A stretch of DNA of 53,549 nucleotides, taken from the NCBI GenBank assembly GCA_022072615.1, contig JAJVHS010000015.1, positions 1 through 53,549 of the forward strand, given 5' to 3'. The notes beneath the pieces were generated by a model. The model was given only the letters and a program-made list of their open reading frames with translations, was not told the DNA's origin and did not search any database. Position 1 is the stretch's first letter; the number at the start of each line of letters is the position of its first letter. The translations under genes were made by a program, and so were the position numbers. Positions 46,383 to 53,549 of this stretch are shown piece by piece. The DNA is from Phycisphaerales bacterium (GTDB taxonomy: Bacteria > Planctomycetota > Phycisphaerae > Phycisphaerales > UBA1924).

Positions 46383-47383
46383 GGCGACCCTCCCGTCGTG
46401 ATCGTGACGGCCTTCCCATCGGCGCGACGGAACCACCGGCATCGGTCCGAGAGCACGGCGGCGAGGATGAAGGCGCCCTGGATGGCACGCTCCCAGAAAG
46501 TCGCGCGGTCGCCAAGGTCCAGGTACAGGAGCGCGGGCCTGATATTGGCGAGCAGCAGCGCGGCAAGCACGGTGCCCGCGACGCCGCCGTATCCGCCGCT
46601 GATGGAAGTGCCGCCGACGACCACCGCGGTGATGACCAGCAGTTCGAAGCCGACGCCGATCCCCGACTCGATGACCGATTGCTGCGGCACGCTCACCAGC
46701 GTGGCGACCGCCGTCATCAGCCCCGCGATCGCAAAGACCGTGACCCGCACTACGCCCACGTGCACCCGGGCCATCGCGGCGGCTGTTGAATTCCCGCCCG
46801 TGGCATAGATGTGAAGCCCCAGCGGCGTCTTGCGAGCGACCACCACGGTGGCGACGACCGCGGCCATCGCCGTCCAGATGCTCAGCGGCAGACCGAGCGG
46901 CTCGCCGGTTCCCAGGTACCTCACCGACGCGGGCAGATCGGTGATCCACTCGCCCCCCATCAGGATTTCAGTGACGCCCCGCAGCACCGTCATCATGCCG
47001 AGCGTCACGATGATCGACGGCACCCGCCCGGCGACGACCAGCATGCCGTTGACACCCCCAAGCAGGATGCCTCCCGCGACGACCGCGGCGACGACGACCC
47101 CTGCGGGCAGACCGAGCCGTTCCGGCGACGAGAGAATCCCGATTCCGGCGGCCAGGAGGCCCATCATCGACCCCACCGAGACGTCGATCTCACCGGTGAG
47201 GATGACCAGGGTCATCGCGCAACCGATGATGACTACCGGCGCACACTGGACGAGCAGGTCGCGGATGTTCTGGGCGCTCGCGTAGCCCGGGTGCGCCACC
47301 GACACGCCCAGGAACACGATCGCCAGCAACCCACCGAGCAGCAGGAGCCTGTTGGTCGCGAGCGTGCGGAGTCGGGTGGTCAC
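46379..47383 (-). CDS. rhaP: Sugar ABC transporter permease (RhaP-like)
   Basis: 334 aa, about ten membrane segments, homologous to RhaQ (TLVILTGEIDVSVGSMMGLL, HIYATGGNSTAAAMARV, TAVVVGGTSISGGYGGV). It heads the minus-strand operon rhaP-rhaQ-rhaS-cytochrome-DUF1501. The GTG at 47383 opens the homologous part; the upstream frame overlaps the divergent rhamnosidase and is rejected. The 160-bp gap to the rhamnosidase must hold promoters for both. No ATP-binding subunit lies here, although a ribose-type importer needs a two-domain ATPase. Confidence 0.92.
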   Translation of the reverse strand: MTTRLRTLATNRLLLLGGLLAIVFLGVSVAHPGYASAQNIRDLLVQCAPVVIIGCAMTLVILTGEIDVSVGSMMGLLAAGIGILSSPERLGLPAGVVVAAVVAGGILLGGVNGMLVVAGRVPSIIVTLGMMTVLRGVTEILMGGEWITDLPASVRYLGTGEPLGLPLSIWTAMAAVVATVVVARKTPLGLHIYATGGNSTAAAMARVHVGVVRVTVFAIAGLMTAVATLVSVPQQSVIESGIGVGFELLVITAVVVGGTSISGGYGGVAGTVLAALLLANIRPALLYLDLGDRATFWERAIQGAFILAAVLSDRCRWFRRADGKAVTITTGGSP

Positions 47384-47543
47384 AGCGGGTGGGGAAGGGG
47401 TGGGCCGTACCTGGGCAACGTTCGGGCAGGATACACGACGCCACGCCGCTCGTGCGACGGGCCATTCGCGCCGCTGGCACGTGGTAGACTGGCGTTCCAA
47501 GTCGGCACTCTGCTCTCCATGGCCACTGATCGGGAGAAGTCGC

Positions 47544-50500
47544 ATGAAGTCCGCCGGACGTTGGACGGGCCTTTTCGCCGCCTGCCTGCTCGCGGTCAGC
47601 GGGCGCGCGCAGACCGCGCTCGAAAAAGGCTTCACGAACCCGCCCGACAGCGCCAAGCCCCACACATGGTGGCATTGGATGAACGGCAACATCACGGCCG
47701 AGGGCATCACGCTCGATCTTGAAGCCATGAAGGCGGTCGGGCTGGGGGGCGCGCAGATCTTCAACGTGTCGGAATCGATCCCCGACGGGGGCGTGAAGAT
47801 CATGAGCCCGGAGTGGCGCCGGCTCGTCCAGCACGCGGCCAGTGAGGCCGACCGGCTCGGGCTTGAGCTGTGCATGCACAACTGCTCGGGCTGGTCCAGC
47901 AGCGGCGGCCCGTGGATCCCGCCCGAGCACGCGATGAAGAGGGTGACGTCGGCCACGCTCACCGTCAAGGGCGGCGGGAGAATCCGCGAGAAGCTGCCGC
48001 AGCCGCCGACGAATCTGGACTGGTACCGCGATATCGCGGTGCTCGCATTCCCCACGCCGGCGGCGCCCGCGAAGATCGGGGATCTGAACGTCAAGTCGGG
48101 GATCGAGTACCGCTACAACCAGCAGCCGGCGACGGGTGGGTCCGAAGGTGCGGTACGGCGCGATGAGGTCGTTGATCTGTCGGCAAAGCTCGGCGCTGAC
48201 GGGTCGCTCGACTGGGAGGCGCCCGCCGGCTCCTGGACGATCATTCGCATCGGTCAGACCTTGACGGGGGCCCGGAACGCGCCGTCGCCGGAATCCGGCC
48301 GCGGCCTTGAGTGCGACAAACTGAGCCGCGAAGCGCTCGACGTGCACTGGGCGGGGATGATGGGCCCGATTATCAGCGATCTGGGTCCGCTGGCGGGCAA
48401 AACGCTCAACAACTGCCTGATCGACAGTTACGAGATGGGCGGCCAGAACTGGACCGACGCGATGCGGAAGGAGTTCCAAGCCCGCCGCGGGTACGACCTG
48501 CAGCCCTTCCTGCCCGTGCTCGCGGGCGTGGTGGTCGATAGCGTCGATGTTTCCGAGCGTTTCCTGTGGGACTTCCGGCGGACGATCGCCGACCTGTTCA
48601 GCGACAACTACTACACGAAGTTCGTCGAGCTGTGCCACGCCAGCGGCATGTCCGCGTCGATCGAGCCCTACGACGGGCCGTTCGAGTGCTCGTCCGTCGG
48701 CCGGGACGCCGACATCCCCATGGGCGAGTTCTGGATCGGCAGCGGCGAGAGCCCGTCGTGCAAGCTCGCGGCATCGGTCGGGCACACCAACGGCCGGACA
48801 ATCATCGGCGCGGAGTCCTTCACGGCGGTTCCTGAGGTCGGGCGCTGGCTGAACGATCCGTACGGGATGAAGTCCGTCGGCGACCTGATGTTCACCGTCG
48901 GCATCAACCGCTACATCATCCATCGCTACGCGCACCAGCCGTGGAACGACCTCGTGCCGGGCATGACGATGGGGCAGTGGGGCACGCACTTTGAACGGAC
49001 GATCACCTGGTGGGACCAGGCCCCTGCATGGACCGGGTACCTGGCCCGGTGCCAGTTCATGCTCCAGCAGGGCCTGTTCGTGGCCGATGCGTGCTTCTTC
49101 GCGGGGGATGCCGCCCCGATCGATGCGCCCATGCAGCCCGCCTTCAAGGCGGCCGGGTACGACTACGACGTCTGCGGAACGGACGTCCTGATGAAGAAGT
49201 TCGCCGTGCGCGACGGGCGCCTCGTGCTGCCCGATGGCATGAGCTACCAGGTGCTCGTGCTGCCGCCGACCGAGTTCATGACGCCGCCGGTGGTGACCCG
49301 CGTCTGGCAGCTCGTCCAGGACGGCGCGACCGTGATCGGCCCGCGACCGTCCCGATCACCGAGCCTGACGGCCTATCCCGAGGCGGACACGCTCGTCCAG
49401 ACGGTCGCCGGCGAACTCTGGGGCGAGGCGGGACAGGGCGCCGTCGATCGCCGCGTGGGCAAGGGCCGCGTGATCTCAGGCAAGTCGCCCGACCAGGTGC
49501 TGGCCGAAGCGGGCATCGTGGCCGATTGCTCGTTCCGCGGGGCCTCGGGCAAGATCGCGTGGATTCACCGCCGCGCCGGCGACGCGGACATCTACTTCCT
49601 TTCGAATCAGGCTCAGCGGTCGCAGCGGGTGGAATGCTCCTTCCGCATCGCCGGGAAGCAGCCGGAACTGTGGCACGCCGATACGGGGACGATCGAACCG
49701 GCGGCGCTGTGGTCGTCGCAGCCGGGCACCACGACCGTCACGATCAACTTCGATCCGGCCGGGTCGGTGTTCGTCGTATTCCGAGCCGCGCCCGCCACCA
49801 AGGACCACGCCGTTGCCGTCGCGGCGCCGCCAGGGGACGAACCCCCGCCCACGCCCACAGTCGAGGTTCATCACGCGGCTTACGAGGCCGTGGACGGAGC
49901 GGGCGGCGCGGATGTCACGGCCGTGGTCGCGGCCATGGTCAAGACCGGCCAGTTGTCGATCCCCGCGAGCAACTCCACCTTTGGCGACCCGGCGTACATG
50001 CACCGCAAGCAACTCAAGGTCGCGTATTCGGTCGATGGCGATCGCCGCACCCGAGCGGTCGATGAAAACGCCGTGCTGGAACTTGTCGAGCCGCCGCCCG
50101 ACGTCCGTCCCGTCTGCACGATCCGAGCGTCGAACAGCGGAACACTGGAACTGCGAGCAGCCAAGGGCGGGACGTACTCCGTCAAGATGGCCAAGGGCGA
50201 ACCCCGCGACATCGCGATCGAGTCGGTGCCCGACCCGCTGCCCGTCACCGGGCCGTGGACCGTGACGTTCCAGCCTGGCCGCGGCGCACCCGCGGGAGCG
50301 ACGTTCGATCGCCTGCTCTCGTGGACCGACCACGGTGAACCGGGCATCCGCTATTTCTCGGGGACCGCCGAGTACACCGCCACGTTCGAGATCCCGCCCA
50401 AGCTCATCTCGCGCGAGCTTGCGCTCGAGCTCGAACTCGGCAGGGTGAAGAACATCGCCGAGGTGCTCATCAACGGCGAGCCCTGCGGAACGCTGTGGAA

Positions 50501-50816
50501 GCCGCCCTTCCAGGTCGACCTCACGCGACTGGCCAGGCCCGGGAAGAACACGCTGACCGTCCGCGTCACCAACCTGTGGCCCAACCGGCTCATCGGCGAC
50601 GAACAGCTCGCGCCCGATGTTGAATGGAACGGGATCGTCCTCAAGCAATGGCCCGCGTGGCTGACGGAAGGAACGCCGCGCGAATCCGGGCGGCTGACGT
50701 TCACCACCTGGAAGCACTACAGCAAGGATTCGCCGCTGCTGGAGTCGGGCCTGATCGGCCCGGTGGTCGTCCGCCCGTCGGTCGTACGCACCATCGAGCT
50801 GCCGACCGGGCCGTGA
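47544..50816 (+). CDS. Exported alpha-L-rhamnosidase (GH106)
   Basis: 1090 aa. A signal peptide (GLFAACLLAVSGRAQ) precedes a GH106-type catalytic region that begins HTWWHWMNGNITAEGI, with LCMHNCSGWSSSGGPWI, NNCLIDSYEMGGQNWT and RGYDLQPFLPVLAG. The C-terminal ~150 residues are a beta-sandwich resembling a carbohydrate-binding galactose-like domain (YTATFEIP, VLINGEPCGTLWKPPFQVDL). It would free L-rhamnose from plant or algal polymers outside the cytoplasm. GGGAGAAG precedes the ATG at 47544. It is divergent from the rhamnose importer, matching a utilisation locus. Confidence 0.92.
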   Translation: MKSAGRWTGLFAACLLAVSGRAQTALEKGFTNPPDSAKPHTWWHWMNGNITAEGITLDLEAMKAVGLGGAQIFNVSESIPDGGVKIMSPEWRRLVQHAASEADRLGLELCMHNCSGWSSSGGPWIPPEHAMKRVTSATLTVKGGGRIREKLPQPPTNLDWYRDIAVLAFPTPAAPAKIGDLNVKSGIEYRYNQQPATGGSEGAVRRDEVVDLSAKLGADGSLDWEAPAGSWTIIRIGQTLTGARNAPSPESGRGLECDKLSREALDVHWAGMMGPIISDLGPLAGKTLNNCLIDSYEMGGQNWTDAMRKEFQARRGYDLQPFLPVLAGVVVDSVDVSERFLWDFRRTIADLFSDNYYTKFVELCHASGMSASIEPYDGPFECSSVGRDADIPMGEFWIGSGESPSCKLAASVGHTNGRTIIGAESFTAVPEVGRWLNDPYGMKSVGDLMFTVGINRYIIHRYAHQPWNDLVPGMTMGQWGTHFERTITWWDQAPAWTGYLARCQFMLQQGLFVADACFFAGDAAPIDAPMQPAFKAAGYDYDVCGTDVLMKKFAVRDGRLVLPDGMSYQVLVLPPTEFMTPPVVTRVWQLVQDGATVIGPRPSRSPSLTAYPEADTLVQTVAGELWGEAGQGAVDRRVGKGRVISGKSPDQVLAEAGIVADCSFRGASGKIAWIHRRAGDADIYFLSNQAQRSQRVECSFRIAGKQPELWHADTGTIEPAALWSSQPGTTTVTINFDPAGSVFVVFRAAPATKDHAVAVAAPPGDEPPPTPTVEVHHAAYEAVDGAGGADVTAVVAAMVKTGQLSIPASNSTFGDPAYMHRKQLKVAYSVDGDRRTRAVDENAVLELVEPPPDVRPVCTIRASNSGTLELRAAKGGTYSVKMAKGEPRDIAIESVPDPLPVTGPWTVTFQPGRGAPAGATFDRLLSWTDHGEPGIRYFSGTAEYTATFEIPPKLISRELALELELGRVKNIAEVLINGEPCGTLWKPPFQVDLTRLARPGKNTLTVRVTNLWPNRLIGDEQLAPDVEWNGIVLKQWPAWLTEGTPRESGRLTFTTWKHYSKDSPLLESGLIGPVVVRPSVVRTIELPTGP

Positions 50817-50856
50817 CTCGCCAACCGCCCCTAACGGTCGATGCCCGTGCATGGGC

Positions 50857-50898
50857 GTTAAAGCAAACGCGGGAGGCCTCCAACAGAAGGTCTCCCGC
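50857..50898 (-). terminator. Terminator of tRNA-Ser (minus strand)
   Basis: On the minus strand GCGGGAGACCT/AGGCCTCCCGC (50869-50898, one G-U pair) is followed by GTTTGCTTTAA. It lies 6 bp after the tRNA 3' end. It could also end the rhamnosidase transcript on the plus strand less well, because no T-run follows there. Confidence 0.7.
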
Positions 50899-50903
50899 TC
50901 AAG

Positions 50904-50990
50904 CGGAGAGGGGGGGATTCGAACCCCCGATACGGTTGCCCGTATACAGCATTTCCAGTGCTGCTCCTTCAGCCTCTCGGACACCTCTCC
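50904..50990 (-). tRNA. tRNA-Ser (anticodon GGA)
   Basis: 87 nt including the discriminator base. The acceptor stem GGAGAGG/CCTCTCC (7 bp) is perfect. The anticodon stem-loop CAGCA-CTGGAAA-TGCTG gives anticodon GGA, reading TCC/TCT serine codons. A long variable arm (ATACGGGCAACCGTAT) marks it as a class II tRNA, as serine requires. The T-arm GGGGGTTCGAATCCCCC is perfect. The 3' CCA is not encoded and must be added. Confidence 0.97.
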
Positions 50991-51121
50991 GGCGAAGGAC
51001 GGACTCGCGGGCTCGGTCGAACCCGCAAGGCCGGGGGCAAGTTTAGCCGGTCGGGCGGCACGCCGGAACTGCCGGGCGCGCGCCGACGCCCTCGGCACCC
51101 GAGCGGCCTGTTGAACCAAGT

Positions 51122-52075
51122 TCAGTGGGTGCGGCGGCCGCCATCCGCGGTCAGTTCCGCGCGCTCTCGGACGTTCGACTCGCGGCCGTCGATCAACGGC
51201 TCGTGTCCCGGGTCGCTTCCGCCAAATTCAGCCGCCGCCACGGCTGGTGGACGGGTCCGATGGCCCGCCATACGCCGGGTCGCCCCCCCGATCCCGCAGC
51301 CGACCCCGAACCGCATCACCGTTCCGGCAATGAGCCATCCGATGGCCGCGCCGATCACCACGTCGCTGGGCCAGTGCGCGGGCGGTGCCCCGATCATCGT
51401 GCGCCCCGCCATGACCACCGCCACCATCGCGACCGCGAGCCATCGCAGCCGCGGGTACACGGTCGCCACGAACACGCTCAGCGCCGCCGCGGCCGATGTG
51501 TGGCTCGACGGCATGGACCACAGCTCCGCCCGCGTCGCCGATTCCCACGCCGCCGCGAGCACCGGTGGGCCGCCATCTCGAGGCGTGATCGGGTACACGC
51601 CCCCGGGCCAGAGGAACATGAAGGGATCGTCGTACTTGGGCCGCGGGCGTCCGACGCTCACCTTGAGCACCAGCACCGCAAGCGACGTGAAGCCGGTCGC
51701 GGCGACCAGGTCCGGCAATCTCCGCGCACCGCGCGGGTCCAGCAGGAGGATGATGACGCCGATCACGATGACCGACACAACATCCCCGAACTGCTGCCAG
51801 GTTTCGACGGCGCGGCGGATATCCCCGCCCAGATGGCTCCCCCAGCCCCTCAGGGTCGACCCGATTGCCGGATCGGCCGGCAGCACCACCAGAATCCCCA
51901 GGGCGATCAGCACCAGCGGCACCGCCCAGAACCGCCGCCGCGAATCCGTCAACCACGCCGCGATGTCGAGCACGGGCCGGACCGCCGCCGCCCAGCCAAG
52001 GTGTGCCCACCGCACCGGCGGCCACAGCGCCCGGTTATAGTCGCGTGCGATGCGGATGGGTGAGCGTCGGATCAT
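51122..52075 (-). CDS. PAP2-family membrane phosphatase
   Basis: 317 aa. Type 2 phosphatidic acid phosphatase motifs are in order: KVSVGRPRPKY (KxxxxxxRP), PSSHTSAAA (PSGH-like) and AGRTMIGAPPAHWPSDVVIG (SRxxxxxHxxxD-like, with G in place of S). About six membrane helices surround them. Members dephosphorylate phosphatidic acid, undecaprenyl pyrophosphate or related lipids; lipid A or undecaprenyl substrate is plausible next to a lipid-linked sugar transferase (inferred). The ATG at 52075 is preferred over the longer frame because the N-terminal membrane protein begins there. Its start overlaps that of the divergent gene by 26 bp. Confidence 0.87.
   Translation of the reverse strand: MIRRSPIRIARDYNRALWPPVRWAHLGWAAAVRPVLDIAAWLTDSRRRFWAVPLVLIALGILVVLPADPAIGSTLRGWGSHLGGDIRRAVETWQQFGDVVSVIVIGVIILLLDPRGARRLPDLVAATGFTSLAVLVLKVSVGRPRPKYDDPFMFLWPGGVYPITPRDGGPPVLAAAWESATRAELWSMPSSHTSAAAALSVFVATVYPRLRWLAVAMVAVVMAGRTMIGAPPAHWPSDVVIGAAIGWLIAGTVMRFGVGCGIGGATRRMAGHRTRPPAVAAAEFGGSDPGHEPLIDGRESNVRERAELTADGGRRTH
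52036..52041 (+). promoter_or_regulatory. Candidate -10 element of the glycosyltransferase gene
   Basis: TATAGT (5 of 6 consensus bases) ends 8 nt before the ATG at 52050, again suggesting a leaderless or very short leader mRNA. Confidence 0.45.
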
Positions 52076-53549
52076 CTCGTCGGGCGTCAGGCGCTGGTGC
52101 CGCGGACCGGCGGGGGGTCTGGCGCTGATCGTTGTATGCCTGTCAGTGTATCTGCCCGGCATCGCCTCCATCCCGCCCATCGATCGCGACGAGTCCCGGT
52201 TCGCCCAGGCGAGCCGGCAGATGTTCGAGGCCGCGGTCTTCCCGCCCGAACTCAAGCGGGCCGACTTCCACGGCGGCGGCTGGGCGGTGCCCATGGTTCA
52301 GGACCGGCCGCGCCTCAACAAGCCGCCGCTCATCTACTGGCTCCAGGTCCTTTCCGCCTGGACTTTCACCGGCGGGGATCCGCTCCGGGACCAGATCTGG
52401 ATGTACCGCGTGCCGAGCGTCGTCTGCTCGACGATCGCCGTGCTCCTGACGTGGTGGATCGGCCGAACCATGTTCGATCCCAGGGCCGCATGGGCCGGCG
52501 CGGCGCTGCTCGCGATCGCGCCGGTCGTCGTCTTTGATGCGCACCAGGCCCGGGCCGATCAGTTGCTGCTGGCGACGGTGACGGCGACCCAGGGGTGCCT
52601 GTGGCTGGTCTGGAAGTCGAGCCGGCGATCCCACACGGCAACGCCGGATCAGAGGCCCCGCGCGACCCGAGCATGGATCGGATTCTGGGTGTGTCTGGGG
52701 CTCTCGGTGCTCGCGAAGGGTCCGATCGGACCGATGATCGCCGTGCTGACGTGCGCGTGGCTTGGGGTGATGAGCAGGTCCTGGGGCTGGCTCATCGCGC
52801 TGAGGCCGGTGCGCGGCCTGCTGATTCTGGCCGTGATCGTCGCTCCGTGGGTGTGGCTCGTCGGCGACCACGTCGGCTGGCAGAAGTACTGGTCGATCAT
52901 CTGGGATGAGACGGTCGGCCGCAGCCTCCAGGCGAAGGAGGGCCACTGGGCGCCGCCGGGCTATCACACGGTCCTGCTCGCGGTGCTGTTCTGGCCCGGC
53001 AGCCTCATGACCGCCCTGGGCGTCAAGCGAACGTTCATGCTGGCACTGCGCGGTACCAGCGGCGAGAACCATCGATCCCGAGCGGCCCGGATGCGTTCGG
53101 CGTGGCAGTCTCGCACCACCGGTCGTGACTCGGCCCTTTTCTGCCTGGGGTGGGTCGTGCCGGCGTGGCTGGTGTTCGAGCTGGTCGGCACGAAGCTGCC
53201 GCACTACACGCTTCCGCTCTACCCGCCGCTGGCCCTCGTCAGCGCTCGCATGCTGCTCCGAGCCGCCGGCCGCGGGTCGCGCGAGATCTTCTCCCCGCTC
53301 GACCGATTCGGCTTCGGCGCGTGGTGGTTCATGGGCATCCTGGTCACACACGGGATCGTCGCGGCGTCACTGCTGCTCTTCGCGTCGTCGAACAGCGAGC
53401 AGACGGTCATGATGGGCATCGCCGCAGTAGTCGCGATGATGGCGGCCGTCGCCGTGTGTTCGAGCGGGCGAATGCCGTGCGCCGCCATGCCCGCCAGCCA
53501 GGCTTTGGCCCGCCAGCCGCGGAAGATCGCGTTGGCCAGCGCCTCCGCC
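52050..53549 (+). CDS. GT-C glycosyltransferase, ArnT/PMT-like (3' truncated)
   Basis: The first 500 codons are in the window, with no stop. A signal-anchor-like helix (GLALIVVCLSVYLPGIA) is followed by the lumenal loop IDRDESRFAQASRQM, the DE motif of ArnT and PMT-type enzymes, and NKPPLIYWLQVL. Later come HQARADQLLLATVTA and LGLSVLAKGPIGP, both typical of the family, and about ten further membrane helices. It would move a sugar from a polyprenyl phosphate to lipid A, protein or another acceptor outside the membrane. The ATG at 52050 or 52056 are the start choices. The end lies beyond the window. Confidence 0.85.
   Translation, partial: MRMGERRIISSGVRRWCRGPAGGLALIVVCLSVYLPGIASIPPIDRDESRFAQASRQMFEAAVFPPELKRADFHGGGWAVPMVQDRPRLNKPPLIYWLQVLSAWTFTGGDPLRDQIWMYRVPSVVCSTIAVLLTWWIGRTMFDPRAAWAGAALLAIAPVVVFDAHQARADQLLLATVTATQGCLWLVWKSSRRSHTATPDQRPRATRAWIGFWVCLGLSVLAKGPIGPMIAVLTCAWLGVMSRSWGWLIALRPVRGLLILAVIVAPWVWLVGDHVGWQKYWSIIWDETVGRSLQAKEGHWAPPGYHTVLLAVLFWPGSLMTALGVKRTFMLALRGTSGENHRSRAARMRSAWQSRTTGRDSALFCLGWVVPAWLVFELVGTKLPHYTLPLYPPLALVSARMLLRAAGRGSREIFSPLDRFGFGAWWFMGILVTHGIVAASLLLFASSNSEQTVMMGIAAVVAMMAAVAVCSSGRMPCAAMPASQALARQPRKIALASASA

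Noticed and set aside
47475-47492. Sigma-54 promoter before the rhamnosidase gene
   Set aside because: TGGCAC is present but the -12 TTGC element at the right distance is missing.

Overview
The window is about 67% G+C and looks like chromosomal DNA of a planctomycete, probably of the class Phycisphaerae. That reading rests on several things. A 23S-5S rRNA unit stands alone without a 16S gene. Planctomycete-type families are present: a DUF1501 protein paired with a cytochrome-c/DUF1549/DUF1553 protein, dockerin-like repeat proteins and a PilM protein carrying a PilN-like tail. Several genes also have a -10 element only 6-12 nt before the start codon, suggesting leaderless or very short-leader mRNAs. 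The lineage is inferred; no 16S sequence is available here.

Layout. 1-14.2 kb is mixed housekeeping and envelope: the tail of an M28-type peptidase with an FN3 domain, a Tat-exported asparaginase-family Ntn hydrolase, mutS, a PadR regulator coupled to a large membrane-anchored protein, a UbiX-type prenyltransferase, a lipoprotein, an HU-like protein, an outer-membrane protein, an ArfB-like release factor, a 1002-residue zinc metalloprotease ending at a strong terminator, and a small membrane protein. 14.2-20.3 kb is a three-gene type IV pilus-like inner-membrane assembly operon (PilM-PilN fusion plus two single-pass proteins) behind a structured, GGA-rich leader. 20.3-24.0 kb is the free-standing 23S-5S rRNA unit with its own promoter, boxA and terminator.

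24.0-32.0 kb carries a secreted beta-helix protein, an eight-repeat dockerin-like protein, an ABC exporter, a run of four small cysteine-rich exported proteins (two with a YHS/TRASH-like metal-binding Cys pattern), and nadC-tdk. 32.0-50.8 kb is a large L-rhamnose utilisation island. A GH106 alpha-L-rhamnosidase releases the sugar and a RhaS/P/Q importer (without its ATPase in this window) brings it in. RhaI and RhaB convert it to rhamnulose-1-phosphate. A fused RhaEW enzyme cleaves that to DHAP and lactaldehyde and oxidises the lactaldehyde to lactate. LutABC then oxidises lactate to pyruvate. No microcompartment shell genes are present, so this is a cytosolic route. The window ends with tRNA-Ser(GGA), a PAP2 phosphatase and the start of a GT-C (ArnT/PMT-like) glycosyltransferase.

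Best candidates for something undescribed are the cysteine-rich exported cluster (28.9-30.5 kb), the structured GGA-repeat leader of the pilus operon, and the coupling of the DUF1549/DUF1553 and DUF1501 pair to the rhamnose importer. All functions are read from sequence motifs only; no database search was run.
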